A DNA stretch of 41,875 bases from Alphaproteobacteria bacterium UBA830 (GTDB lineage Bacteria; Pseudomonadota; Alphaproteobacteria; MPNO01; UBA830), in NCBI GenBank assembly GCA_905181725.1, contig CAJIYX010000062.1:1-41875 (forward strand), read 5' to 3'. Every line of letters starts with the position of its first letter. Position 1 is the first letter of the stretch. The notes beneath the pieces were generated by a model that saw nothing but the letters and a program-made list of their open reading frames with translations, had not been told where the DNA came from and did no database searches. Positions 27,686 through 36,434 of this stretch are shown in pieces. The position numbers were made by a program, and so were the translations under genes.

Positions 27686-29290
27686 TTGAACTGTTCTGAC
27701 GTCATTACCCGGTATCTCGAAGCCGCCGGCATCAAGCACATCTTCGGCTACCCGGGCGACCCGAGTATCGAGCTGTTGGAGGCGGCCCGGCGCAATGGTA
27801 TCGAATTCATCCTCGCCCGTCGCGAAGGGACCGCAGGGCTAATGGCCGCCGCTTACGGTCAGATCACTGGCAAACCGGGTGTCTGCCTGTCGACACTCGG
27901 ACCGGGGTCGTCGAACCTGGTCAATGCGGTCGCGTCGGCAAAGCTCGACCGGACACCGATGATCGCCCTGTCGGGACAGATCGACGGCAAGCGGGAACAC
28001 ACGTTCACCCATCAGGTGCTGGACCACAATGCGATGTTCGCGCCGATCAGCAAATGGGCGGCGCCCATCCGCACCGATACCGTGGCAACGGTGATGCGCC
28101 GCGCATTGCGCACTGCCGTGGCTGAACAGCCCGGGCCGGTGCACATCACGACGGGTGCCGATGTCATCGGCGCGGAGGCAACAGATACTGAAATTCGCCT
28201 GCCACCCATGATGCGCCAGGGCGGCGGCTTCGAGACGTTCGCGACCGACGGCGCGCCTGCAGCAGCAACTATGATCAAGGAAGCCCGACGCCCGGTGATT
28301 GTCGCCGGTATCGCCGCAGTCCGCGCCGACGCGACCGAAGCGCTGACGCGGCTTGCCGAGGAATATGGCTGCCCGGTCGTGGTGGCCCCGATGGCGAAGG
28401 GCGTGATCACCGAGGATCATCCCTATTTCGCGGGCACGCTCGACATGGCCTGTAACCAGCTCGTCTGGGATTTTCTGGCCGGCGCCGACCTGATTATCGC
28501 CGCCGGGTTCGACCCCGTAGAGCTGATCAAACCGTGGACGCCGGACGCACCGGTCATCCATGTCGACACCACACCGAACACCGACCAGATTTACCGGTCG
28601 GACATCGAAATGGTCGGTGATGTGTCGGCCGCACTTGATGCCCTGCGGGCCGGCATCGGTCAGGGCGCACGCTGGCGCGAAGCGGAAATCGCCGATCACC
28701 GCGCCCGCCTGAGCGAACTTTACTATGCCGGCAAGACACCGGGAAAACTGAACCCCACCGATGTGGTTGATGTCACTCGTGCCGTGATGCCGCGCGATAC
28801 GGTCGTCACAACCGATGTCGGGTCCCATAAGCTGCTGGTCGGTCAGGGCTGGACGACCTATGCCCGCAAGGGCCTGCTGATGTCGAACGGGCTGTCTTCG
28901 ATGGGCTATTCACTGCCTGCCGCGATGACCGCAAAACTGCTGATGCCCGACCGCGAGATCGTCTGCTTCACCGGCGATGGCGGGCTTGCCATGGTGCAGG
29001 GCGAACTGCGTCTGGCTTCAAGCCTGAAGCTCGGGATGAAGACTATCGTGTTCTGCGACAACAGCCTGAACCGCATCGAGCTTAAACAGATGGCGCGGCA
29101 ATATCCGTCATCCGGGACGACGATCGATCCGACCGATGTGGTCAAGCTGTCGGAATCCATGGCGTGTGACGCCGTCGAGGCCAATACAATCCAGGAGCTG
29201 GAAACAGCCCTGAGCGCCACGCAGTCGCCGGATCGACCGCTCGTTATCGCGGCAAATATCGATCCGGCACAATACGCGGCACAGTTCTAG
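27686..29290 (+). CDS. Thiamine pyrophosphate-requiring enzyme (acetolactate synthase / benzoylformate decarboxylase-like)
   Basis: A 534-residue TPP enzyme with the usual three domains: pyrimidine-binding (about 1-165), middle (about 190-320) and pyrophosphate-binding (about 360-520). The catalytic glutamate is E47 in RREGTAG. The TPP/Mg motif starts with FTGDGGLAMVQGE and ends with the CDNS asparagine. It could decarboxylate or ligate a 2-oxo acid. It is not long enough for sulfoacetaldehyde acetyltransferase and shows no small regulatory subunit as in anabolic acetolactate synthase. The start is a TTG (MNCSDVITRYLEAAG); no closer ATG fits the conserved N-terminus. It stands alone on the plus strand, divergent from the MmgE/PrpD gene. 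Confidence 0.88.
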   Translation: MNCSDVITRYLEAAGIKHIFGYPGDPSIELLEAARRNGIEFILARREGTAGLMAAAYGQITGKPGVCLSTLGPGSSNLVNAVASAKLDRTPMIALSGQIDGKREHTFTHQVLDHNAMFAPISKWAAPIRTDTVATVMRRALRTAVAEQPGPVHITTGADVIGAEATDTEIRLPPMMRQGGGFETFATDGAPAAATMIKEARRPVIVAGIAAVRADATEALTRLAEEYGCPVVVAPMAKGVITEDHPYFAGTLDMACNQLVWDFLAGADLIIAAGFDPVELIKPWTPDAPVIHVDTTPNTDQIYRSDIEMVGDVSAALDALRAGIGQGARWREAEIADHRARLSELYYAGKTPGKLNPTDVVDVTRAVMPRDTVVTTDVGSHKLLVGQGWTTYARKGLLMSNGLSSMGYSLPAAMTAKLLMPDREIVCFTGDGGLAMVQGELRLASSLKLGMKTIVFCDNSLNRIELKQMARQYPSSGTTIDPTDVVKLSESMACDAVEANTIQELETALSATQSPDRPLVIAANIDPAQYAAQF

Positions 29291-29328
29291 GCGGGTGCAG
29301 TTTCAGGCGGATTAAAACACCCCGGATA

Positions 29329-30204
29329 TTATTTTGTGTTCGCCCGCATGCGGTCGGAAGCGCCATCGGCGAAGCCCCAATTGTCACCCTGCAATTCGGG
29401 CGGCCGCACCCAGTCGTCCGGCATGCCAACCTTGTAGCTGTCATCGACCTGCTGAACCTCTGCCGTGTACTCGATGACGTAGCCGTTCGGATCCACGAAA
29501 TAGGCGAAAATATTGTCGCCCGGGCCATGACGCCCTACACCCCATTCGGTGGGATAGCCCGTCTGCTTCATCCGTCCCGCGCCAAACATCAACGCGTTAT
29601 GGCTGGGCATCTCGAACGCACAGTGATTGAACGTCGGCGTGTCGATCGAGGTATAGGCAAGCGCATGGTGATCGTTACTGCAACGAATGAAATCCATGAA
29701 CCCCGTGCGATCGCTGAGTTTGAATCCTAGCAGGTCGATGAACTGTTCACTCTGAGCCTGCCGATCCGGCGAATTCTGAACCACATGGCTAATCTTGATC
29801 GGGCGGCCCTCCGCAGGAGGTTTTTCCGCATGCGCCGCCAGCCCTGCTGAAATACGGTATTCGCGTTCGTTCATATCGCGGAAAACAAAACCGTAGCCGC
29901 CTTCAGGACCGGCCAGATCGCCGGGAGCGTCAACTGAGGCACCCAGGCCCTTCGCCTTTTCATAAAGACCATCGACTGCCTGCTTGTCGTCGGCGGCGAG
30001 ATTTACGTATAGAAGCTTTTTATCGCCGCCTTCGTGAAGGGCCAGACAATGGTGCTCACTGCCGGTGCCGCGCAGATAGACCGTATTGCCTTCCTCCGCC
30101 GCAGTCTCAAGACCCCAGCACTCTTCATAAAATTTCTTTGCTGCCGCGAGGTCCGGAACCCGGAATTCGGCGCTGCGTAATCCAGTGACTTGGGGGTCGG
30201 CCAT
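29329..30204 (-). CDS. VOC-family extradiol dioxygenase-like protein
   Basis: A two-domain glyoxalase/bleomycin-resistance/dioxygenase (VOC) protein of about 291 residues. The second domain carries the extradiol metal triad pattern: histidine in KISHVVQ, histidine in FNHCAFEM, and glutamate in YVIEYTAEV. This points to Fe(II)- or Mn(II)-dependent ring-opening of a catecholic substrate; a metal-dependent isomerase or hydrolase role remains possible. The ATG at 30204 (MADPQVTG) has AGGGAG at good spacing. The upstream ATG at 30213 would sit too close to that site. It converges with the TPP enzyme and is divergent from the FAH-family gene. Confidence 0.85.
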   Translation of the reverse strand: MADPQVTGLRSAEFRVPDLAAAKKFYEECWGLETAAEEGNTVYLRGTGSEHHCLALHEGGDKKLLYVNLAADDKQAVDGLYEKAKGLGASVDAPGDLAGPEGGYGFVFRDMNEREYRISAGLAAHAEKPPAEGRPIKISHVVQNSPDRQAQSEQFIDLLGFKLSDRTGFMDFIRCSNDHHALAYTSIDTPTFNHCAFEMPSHNALMFGAGRMKQTGYPTEWGVGRHGPGDNIFAYFVDPNGYVIEYTAEVQQVDDSYKVGMPDDWVRPPELQGDNWGFADGASDRMRANTK

Positions 30205-30409
30205 CTTGATCATCTCCCTAATTCTTGCGGACAGTATCTGTCCGACATCTTCCCAATCGTAATATCATGATCGACGGGGGTGAAGGCCCCAAAAGCGATC
30301 GACACACTCAAGAGTTCATTTTACTTGATTATTCCGTACACGGAAGATTAAATCAGCGCAAGAATATTGGGTGCGACCTCGTGCACCCGACAGGAAAAAG
30401 GGAAAACCA

Positions 30410-31264
30410 ATGAAAATATGCCGATTTAACGACGACCGACTTGGCGTCATCGTGGATGGAACAATTCGTGACGTAACCGCGGCGCAGGATGAAATTCGCG
30501 CGGCCCACCCTTACGTGTCCTATTCAGATGCGGTCATCGCCGCTTTGCCGGAATGGCGCGGCAAACTGGAAGACATGGCGGCCAAGGCCGACCCGATCAC
30601 CATCGACAGCGTACACCTGCATACGCCGATCGCGCGGCCCGGCAAGCTGATGGCCGCCCCCGTAAATTACAAAGCCCATATCGACGAAGCCCAGGCCGAT
30701 CCCGGCATTCGCCACATCGAGCGCACGACCAAGATTCGCGAAGCCGGTATTTTCCTAAAATCGAACACCGCCCTGATCGGCGCATCGGACACCATCCCGA
30801 TCCGGTTCCCCGACCGCCGCAACGACCATGAATTCGAATTCGTGATCGTCATCGGCAAGGAGTGCAGCAATGTTTCCAAGGAAGATGCGCTTGATGTCAT
30901 TGCCGGCTATACGCTCGGCCTCGACATGACGGTGCGCGGCCCCGAAGACCGCAGCGCCCGCAAATCCTGCGATGGTTATGCCGTACTGGGGCCGTGGTTC
31001 GTCACCGCGGACGAGATTGCCGATCCGGATGACGTCGCGTTCCACGGCTCGGTCAACGGCGAGGTCAAGCAGGATGCGAACACATCCGATCAGGTGCTGA
31101 GCATCCGTGAGCTGATCGAATACGCGTCGCAGTACTACACGCTGTACCCGGGCGACATCATGTATACGGGCTCACCCGAAGGCGTTAGCGAGGTGAAGGC
31201 CGGTGATGAGCTGCACTTCGTGTGCGACCAGATCGGCGAGTTTAAAATCGGGATTACGGCCTAG
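30410..31264 (+). CDS. Fumarylacetoacetate hydrolase (FAH) family protein
   Basis: A 284-residue protein of the FAH/MhpD superfamily that hydrolyses, hydrates or decarboxylates 2-oxo acids from ring cleavage. NDHEFEFVIVIGKEC contains the metal-binding glutamates. GLDMTVRGPEDR and LGPWFVTADEI are conserved central motifs. The C-terminal YPGDIMYTGSPEGVSEV is the family end motif. The ATG at 30410 is preceded by AGGAAAAAGGG; the frame extends upstream, but this start fits the family N-terminus. It converges two bases from the flavin monooxygenase gene. Confidence 0.9.
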   Translation: MKICRFNDDRLGVIVDGTIRDVTAAQDEIRAAHPYVSYSDAVIAALPEWRGKLEDMAAKADPITIDSVHLHTPIARPGKLMAAPVNYKAHIDEAQADPGIRHIERTTKIREAGIFLKSNTALIGASDTIPIRFPDRRNDHEFEFVIVIGKECSNVSKEDALDVIAGYTLGLDMTVRGPEDRSARKSCDGYAVLGPWFVTADEIADPDDVAFHGSVNGEVKQDANTSDQVLSIRELIEYASQYYTLYPGDIMYTGSPEGVSEVKAGDELHFVCDQIGEFKIGITA

Positions 31265-31266
31265 CG

Positions 31267-32451
31267 TTACAGCTTCGGATCGGGGCTGCCATGGCCGAGC
31301 AGAATATTCCCGTACAGCCCCGTCTGAAGATCCCAGACCAGCCCGATATGCTGGGAGACGGCATGCACGTCGCGCCATGCCCGCTGCATCGGATGACTGG
31401 TTTCCAGCCCTCGTCCTCCGGTCAGGGGCAGAAGCGTATCGACAGCATCGCAGCAGTTCTGCGCGACATGCCCGAGATTGAGCCGGTAGCGCCCGCGCTC
31501 GGCCATCTCAAACGCCTCGCCCGCCTTCCCTTTTGAGACAATCTCGCCACGCAGCTGCGCCGTGACGGCATCCGCGGCATCAAGAAGCGCCGTCGCCTTA
31601 CCGATGCGCTGATGCACCGTGGCAACACGGGACAGGTCGGCGCCGGTCACCGACTGACGGCTGGTCAGATCGACGATCACGGCGTCCAGAGCACCACGCG
31701 CGGCGCCGAGGGCGGGACCGATAATATTGAACGGGAACACTGCGAATAGCGGCAGGCGGTACAGATAGCTGTTATGGGCGTCGGAGCCCGGCGTCGCATC
31801 ACCACGCAGCTCCAGCACCCGCATCATCCGGTGGGGCGGGATCACAGCGCTTTCGACCACGATGTCGTTACTGCCGGTCGCAGCCAAGCCGGCACTGTTC
31901 CACGCGTCCTCCACCCGGCACTCAGCCAGATCGACCAGCGCAAAGACCGGATCGGGCGGTCCGTTGCCGCCCTCCGCCGGAACAAGCACCAGCAGGATCG
32001 CCCAGCCGCAAAGATCGACGCCGCTGGAAAACCGCCAGCGCCCGCTGATGTTCAGCTCGGCCCCGTTACGCTCGACCGAGACGCCGACGGGCAGAAAAGA
32101 CGTCGCGAGGGCGATATCCGCATCATCGCCCCAGATCTCGGCCTGGGCCTCGTCGGGAAACATACCGGCCATCCAGCCATGACAGGCAATGATGCCGCCG
32201 ACCCAGCCGCTCGATGCGCAGGCGCGGCCCAGTTCCCGGGCAAACGCGGTCTGCGCCCCGTAATTGAGCTCCATGCCGCCGTAACGCGCCGGTTGCAGCG
32301 CGCGGTAGAAGCCAGCCTCGCGAAAATCCTGGTCGGTGTCGGTCGATATCCGTCGGTCCAGCTCGGCCTGACACGCGCGTTCAATCAGGACCGGACCCAG
32401 ATCGCGGGCGCGGTCGACAAGCTGTTCTTCAAGGGCCGCTTTATCCGCCAT
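31267..32451 (-). CDS. Acyl-CoA dehydrogenase-like flavin monooxygenase (group D, HsaA-like)
   Basis: A 394-residue protein with the acyl-CoA dehydrogenase fold, of the two-component hydroxylase group (HsaA, HpaB-like fold). Features are ACASSGWVGGIIACHGWMAG, SGRWRFSSGVDLCGWAILL, and the C-terminal RYRLNLGHVAQNC and GGRGLETSHPMQRAWRDVHA. In family members these residues position reduced flavin and an aromatic substrate for ortho-hydroxylation. A separate flavin reductase is normally required; none of the HsaB type is seen nearby, though the PPOX protein at 35921-36406 has a related FMN-binding fold. It starts four bases after the alpha/beta hydrolase gene and is co-transcribed with it. Confidence 0.87.
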   Translation of the reverse strand: MADKAALEEQLVDRARDLGPVLIERACQAELDRRISTDTDQDFREAGFYRALQPARYGGMELNYGAQTAFARELGRACASSGWVGGIIACHGWMAGMFPDEAQAEIWGDDADIALATSFLPVGVSVERNGAELNISGRWRFSSGVDLCGWAILLVLVPAEGGNGPPDPVFALVDLAECRVEDAWNSAGLAATGSNDIVVESAVIPPHRMMRVLELRGDATPGSDAHNSYLYRLPLFAVFPFNIIGPALGAARGALDAVIVDLTSRQSVTGADLSRVATVHQRIGKATALLDAADAVTAQLRGEIVSKGKAGEAFEMAERGRYRLNLGHVAQNCCDAVDTLLPLTGGRGLETSHPMQRAWRDVHAVSQHIGLVWDLQTGLYGNILLGHGSPDPKL

Positions 32452-32455
32452 CGGT

Positions 32456-33340
32456 TCAGGCGTCTGTAGTAGCGTTTACCGGGAAATACCTGGCCAACCA
32501 GTCCTGGATAATGTTGATCACACGGGTGTTCGATTCCGCCATCATGAAATGATCGGTATCGGCGGTCAGGTGCAGGTCGGTCGGCTGCCCGGCACGCTTG
32601 AACATCTCTACCGATTGTTCGGTCGGCGTCACGGAATCGACCGAACTGTGGAGCAGCAGAACCGGACGCGGCGCGATATTGCCGATCACGTCTTCCGCGG
32701 TGAAATCCATCATCCCCTGCGCGGTGTCCGCCGTGAATTGCAGCACCGAACCCGACGGCATGTTTCCCCGCAGATGCTCAGGGATCGGCACGATGGCATA
32801 GCGGTCAACGAACAAAGGCTCACCGGTTTCTTGCCGGTGCTTTTTGCCTTCCGCCAGCATTTTGGTGAAGGCGTCCCACATCTCGGGTGTCGGATGCTGG
32901 CCACGGAACTTGCGCTCGCCGTTACCCCAGCCACCCGACGAGATCACCGCTGCGACACGGTCGTCCACGCCGCCGGTATAGACGGCGACGGCCGCACCGA
33001 AGCTGGACCCGACAAGACCGATCCGGTCGGCATCGACCTCGGGCCGGGACTGCAGGGAGGTAAGTGCCGCACGCGTATCCTCGACCTGGTCAAGGCACAT
33101 CAGATGGCCAAACAGACCGTCACTGTCGCCGCAGCCGCGCATATCGAAACGCAGCACCACATAGCCCCAGCGTGAGAACATTGCCGCAGGTCCAGTCACG
33201 TTGCCCGCGTTTTTGCGGCTACCAAATCCGTGCAGAACGATGATCGCCGGACGGCGTTCGCCGGCTGCCATATCGTCGGGAATGTGCACGACGCCCGATA
33301 TATTCAGATCGCCGGATTTAAAAGTGACCGCTTCTTCCAT
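32456..33340 (-). CDS. Alpha/beta hydrolase
   Basis: A hydrolase of about 294 residues. The nucleophile elbow is VGSSFGAAV, the acid is in LLHSSVDSVTP, and the histidine in DTDHFM. The oxyanion motif is VLHGFGSRKNAG. The fold could cleave C-C bonds of meta-cleavage products or esters. The ATG at 33340 has GGAGG in front (spacing about six), so the further-upstream frame is not used. First gene of the pair with the HsaA-like monooxygenase; divergent from the Ldh2-family gene. Confidence 0.86.
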   Translation of the reverse strand: MEEAVTFKSGDLNISGVVHIPDDMAAGERRPAIIVLHGFGSRKNAGNVTGPAAMFSRWGYVVLRFDMRGCGDSDGLFGHLMCLDQVEDTRAALTSLQSRPEVDADRIGLVGSSFGAAVAVYTGGVDDRVAAVISSGGWGNGERKFRGQHPTPEMWDAFTKMLAEGKKHRQETGEPLFVDRYAIVPIPEHLRGNMPSGSVLQFTADTAQGMMDFTAEDVIGNIAPRPVLLLHSSVDSVTPTEQSVEMFKRAGQPTDLHLTADTDHFMMAESNTRVINIIQDWLARYFPVNATTDA

Positions 33341-33403
33341 GTATGCCTCCGTCAGGTTTTCACCTTTATAAGCGGTCATGCAGCAGCCGGGCAACGCTGG
33401 ACC

Positions 33404-34486
33404 ATGACCCACGCGCTTGATAAACCCGTGCGCATGGAAAACATCGAGCACATCGTCACCGAAGCCGCTCTTACCCGTTTTGCAGTAGGACTTTTCGCCG
33501 CCAGCGGCGTGCCTGAAACCGACGCTGAGCTGATTGCCAAAGTGCTTATCTGGTCAAACCTGCGCGGGGTCGATTCCCACGGGGTGCTCCGTATTCCAGG
33601 ATACCTGGCGCGGATCGGCAACGGGCTCAACAACCCGGCCCCCGATATCAGGATCCTGACAGACCTGCCCGCGGCGACGGTGTTGGACGCCGACCGGGCG
33701 TTCGGCCAGGTAGCTCTTGGCCGGGCTTCGGCGATCGCCATCGACAAGGCAGCGGCGGCCGGGATAGGCCTCTGCCTGGTGCGCGGTGCGACACATATGG
33801 GCGCCATCGGCTATTTCGCGCTTGAAGCAGCGGCGGAAGGGATGGCCGGAATCGTCATCAACGTATCGCGCCCCAACATGGTCTATCCCGGTGCACGCAG
33901 CGCCGGTATCGCCACCAGCCCAATTGCCATCGCCGTCCCGGGGGCCACTCACGCGCCGCTGATGCTCGATATGGCGACCGCAACGCAATCCATGGGCAAG
34001 ATCCAGCTCGCGCGCGACACACGCACATTGTTGGGCGAAGGCTGGGCCGTGGATTCCGACGGCAACCCTACGACCGACCCGGAGAAAGCCGCCATCCCAA
34101 CGGCACTTGGCGGGCACAAGGGCGGCGGGCTGTCATTGATGTTCGAATGTCTGACCAGCCTGATGGTCGGCAACCCGCTGATCGCGCCCTTTATCGAAGG
34201 CGCACCTGATGGCCGCCGGCATTCGCAGAACGGCCTGATGATCGCGATCGATATCTCGAAATTCGGCGATGTCGGCGATTACGCACGAGAGGTCGACCGG
34301 CTGGCCGCCGCGGTCAAAACCCTGCCGCGGGCAGACGGCGTCGAAGAAATCTTGGTCCCCGGTGAGCGCGGCGACCGGGTGCTCGAAGAGAGACGGGTGA
34401 GCGGGATACCGCTACCGGCGGGGACGTGGGCGCGGTTGACAGATGTCGCGGAACCGTTAGGCATGGAAATGCCGGAGGCGACTTAG
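33404..34486 (+). CDS. Ldh2-family (malate/L-lactate/sulfolactate) dehydrogenase
   Basis: A 360-residue NAD(P)-dependent oxidoreductase of the Ldh2/MDH2 family, which reduces or oxidises 2-hydroxy acids or imino acids. NLRGVDSHGVLRIPGYLARI is the family signature, with HMGAIGYFALEAA and GGHKGGGLSLMFECLTSLM as further conserved blocks. Family members include sulfolactate dehydrogenase (ComC/SlcC), malate, ureidoglycolate and piperideine-carboxylate dehydrogenases. The ATG at 33404 is preferred; a second at 33434 (MENIEHIV) is possible. It runs towards the split decarboxylase genes, and the stop codons overlap by four bases tail to tail. Confidence 0.9.
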   Translation: MTHALDKPVRMENIEHIVTEAALTRFAVGLFAASGVPETDAELIAKVLIWSNLRGVDSHGVLRIPGYLARIGNGLNNPAPDIRILTDLPAATVLDADRAFGQVALGRASAIAIDKAAAAGIGLCLVRGATHMGAIGYFALEAAAEGMAGIVINVSRPNMVYPGARSAGIATSPIAIAVPGATHAPLMLDMATATQSMGKIQLARDTRTLLGEGWAVDSDGNPTTDPEKAAIPTALGGHKGGGLSLMFECLTSLMVGNPLIAPFIEGAPDGRRHSQNGLMIAIDISKFGDVGDYAREVDRLAAAVKTLPRADGVEEILVPGERGDRVLEERRVSGIPLPAGTWARLTDVAEPLGMEMPEAT

Positions 34487-35073
34487 CTAGCTGAAAACGC
34501 CCGTTTAAAAATCAGCCGGCACTCTGCCAGGTCCCAGTTTCGCTTATAGGCCGTCGGCGCACCGGGCATAACGCGGGCGCAGAGAAATCTCGGTGCCGGT
34601 GTATCAGTCAGGAATTTAGTGGCAGCGGGTATTTCGTCCGGCGACGAGATAGTCATCACCGATGGTACCCCCGCCCCTTCGGCCATCTTCGCCAGATCAG
34701 TCCGGCGCGAGGTGTGACCCGGCTGGCCGCCGGTCTCGCCGTGCTGGCCATTATCGACACAGACGATGGTCAGGTTATCGGGCATCACCGACGCCACGGT
34801 CGCCAGCACGCCGACATTCATCAGCAATTCGCCGTCGCCGGTCATCACGGCGATCTGCCGATCGGGTGCTGCCAGCGCCATGCCGAGCCCCATGGACACC
34901 GCCGCCCCCATCGCGCCGCCGAGGGTGATCAGGTTGTCGGCCTCCTGCGTCCACGCCGCCGAATCCTTCGCCGTACCGGCGAGGCCGGCGAGCAGCAGGT
35001 AGTTTTCGGGGTGCGGGAAAAGCTGGGGGAACAGGGTTTTCCGGTCGATGGTGCTATCGGGAAAGTCCGCCAT
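34483..35073 (-). CDS. TPP-binding subunit, sulfopyruvate/phosphonopyruvate decarboxylase beta-like (ComE-like)
   Basis: A 196-residue pyrophosphate-binding domain. The TPP/Mg motif begins GDGELLMNVGVLATVAS and ends in VCVDNGQHGETGGQPGHTS. The same form is found in ComE of the split sulfopyruvate decarboxylase and the C-terminal half of phosphonopyruvate decarboxylase. It starts one base after the alpha-subunit gene, and the pair is expected to form an alpha/beta enzyme with TPP at the interface. Substrate 2-oxo acid undefined. Confidence 0.87.
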   Translation of the reverse strand: MADFPDSTIDRKTLFPQLFPHPENYLLLAGLAGTAKDSAAWTQEADNLITLGGAMGAAVSMGLGMALAAPDRQIAVMTGDGELLMNVGVLATVASVMPDNLTIVCVDNGQHGETGGQPGHTSRRTDLAKMAEGAGVPSVMTISSPDEIPAATKFLTDTPAPRFLCARVMPGAPTAYKRNWDLAECRLIFKRAFSAS

Positions 35074-35074
35074 A

Positions 35075-35599
35075 TTAGAACGCCTTCGCGCCGAAGAATT
35101 TCTGGGTCAGGATCAAGGCAACGCCCTGCCCGGCCACGTAGGATGCCGAGATCGCGGACTCCACCGCCTGATCCAGTTCGTCGTCGCGCTCTACCCGGAT
35201 GCACTGAATGCCCATGGCTTCGAGCACCGGCACCACCGCCTGGCCCATGGGGTATTGCCACGGGTTCTGTTCGCCGTATTCGCCGCGCATGGTAACGATC
35301 ATCAGCATGGGGAACCGCCCGCTTTGTATCAGCGACAGCATGTTCGGCACGTTGCCAACACCGGAGGACTGCATCAGCAGTACGCCGCGCCCGCCGACCA
35401 GATCGGCCCCGGCACACAGTGCGACGCCTTCCTGTTCGCTGGACAGCAACACCGTGCGCGTGCGGTTATCTTCATCCGCCATCTCGACAAGTGAGGCATT
35501 CCCGAAATCGGGTACGTAGGAAAACAACGTGACGCCTGCGCCTGCGAGCTTATCGAAGATCAGCTTCGACCAGTCTTCGCGCGCCATTGCCGTGCTCAT
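35075..35599 (-). CDS. TPP-binding subunit, sulfopyruvate/phosphonopyruvate decarboxylase alpha-like (ComD-like)
   Basis: A 174-residue pyrimidine-binding domain partner. The catalytic-type glutamate is in LLSSEQEGVALCAGADLVGG, and GVLLMQSSGVGNVPNMLSL is the family's second signature. TMRGEYGEQNPWQYPMG is also typical of ComD/phosphonopyruvate decarboxylase N-terminal halves. The start overlaps the stop of the shortened amidohydrolase gene (ATGA), so the five genes from ubiD to this pair form one operon. Confidence 0.88.
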   Translation of the reverse strand: MSTAMAREDWSKLIFDKLAGAGVTLFSYVPDFGNASLVEMADEDNRTRTVLLSSEQEGVALCAGADLVGGRGVLLMQSSGVGNVPNMLSLIQSGRFPMLMIVTMRGEYGEQNPWQYPMGQAVVPVLEAMGIQCIRVERDDELDQAVESAISASYVAGQGVALILTQKFFGAKAF

Positions 35600-35913
35600 G
35601 GGTCGAACCCGTAAAGCGCCGCCGGATTATCCACCAGAATCTGGTGACGCGTCGAATCGTCCGCCGCCCAGTCCATGAACTGATTGAACAGATCGCCATC
35701 GTTCGGCATGAGATGATCCCACAGGATCGGGTGCGGCCAGTTGGTGCCCCAGATGACACGGTCGGGCCGGGCCGCGATCATCGTGCGGGCAATCGGTGTC
35801 ATGTCGTCATAGGGCGGGCCGAACACATGCGCCTGGGTGCAGCACGCCCCCGGCGGCGGTTTTATCTTTGGCGGACGGGTGTCGTAATCGGGTCCGGGAC
35901 AGGGGCGGGTCAT
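35596..35913 (-). pseudogene. LigI-type amidohydrolase with a large in-frame internal deletion
   Basis: Only the two ends of a 2-pyrone-4,6-dicarboxylate lactonase-like (LigI) amidohydrolase remain, joined in frame to give 105 residues instead of about 290. The N-terminal part is MTRPCPGPDYDTRPP and PPGACCTQAHVFGP. Directly after the GP come PYDDMTPIARTMIAARPDR and VIWGTNWPHPILWDH, which belong to the last quarter of the barrel. The middle, with most active-site residues, is absent, so the product cannot form a TIM barrel. The start at 35913 lies seven bases after the PPOX stop, and the stop overlaps the alpha-subunit start. It is therefore still translated, perhaps only to couple its neighbours. 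Confidence 0.75.
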
Positions 35914-35920
35914 GGCGGGC

Positions 35921-36406
35921 TCAGTCCGCGTCCCACAGCTGTGTCGCGCCGAGCGTATGACTGAGTGTTTCGACGTCACCCGGCTCGTAAACGTGGCGCG
36001 GCGGTGTCTCGAAGGTCGATTCCGGCTTGATACGGATGACGCAGCGCTGTTCCTCAATCGCCAGTTTCCGCAGCTTCTCACGCTCGTCGTCGGGCATCGG
36101 CTGTTCGGCCATCAACTCGCAGATCGCAATCAGCAGATCGTCGCCGCCTTCTTCCTCGATCACGGCATTGCCATAGACGGTGATATAGGTCGGCGGCCAG
36201 TTCTCATCGAGCACGCAGAGCGACACGCGACCGTCACGGGTAACCGCCTTGGGCTTTGAGCGGCCCAGCATGGACGAGACAAGGATGTCCTCGCCGTCCA
36301 TCACGTAATAGACGCAGGACATGGACGGACCATGCGCCTTTCGCGAATACCCGAAGACACAGGTTCGGTGAGTGCGGACAAATTCTCGGCGTTCGGCTCC
36401 GTTCAT
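35921..36406 (-). CDS. Pyridoxamine 5'-phosphate oxidase (PPOX) family flavoprotein
   Basis: A 161-residue split-barrel flavin-binding protein. FVRTHRTCVFGYSRKAHGPS and DILVSSMLGRSKPKAVTRDG give the typical strand-turn pattern, with the RSKPKAVTRDGRVSL flavin-phosphate contact region. Members bind FMN or F420 and act as reductases or oxidases. In this operon it could supply reduced flavin to the monooxygenase or handle a pathway intermediate; this is inference. Between ubiD (28 bases upstream) and the shortened amidohydrolase (seven bases downstream). Confidence 0.85.
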   Translation of the reverse strand: MNGAERREFVRTHRTCVFGYSRKAHGPSMSCVYYVMDGEDILVSSMLGRSKPKAVTRDGRVSLCVLDENWPPTYITVYGNAVIEEEGGDDLLIAICELMAEQPMPDDEREKLRKLAIEEQRCVIRIKPESTFETPPRHVYEPGDVETLSHTLGATQLWDAD

Positions 36407-36434
36407 GGTTCCATCCCGTTATTGTTTTATTGGA

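Noticed and set aside
27686-29290. Sulfoacetaldehyde acetyltransferase (Xsc)
   Set aside because: The protein is too short for Xsc and its motifs fit general acetolactate synthase/benzoylformate decarboxylase-like enzymes.
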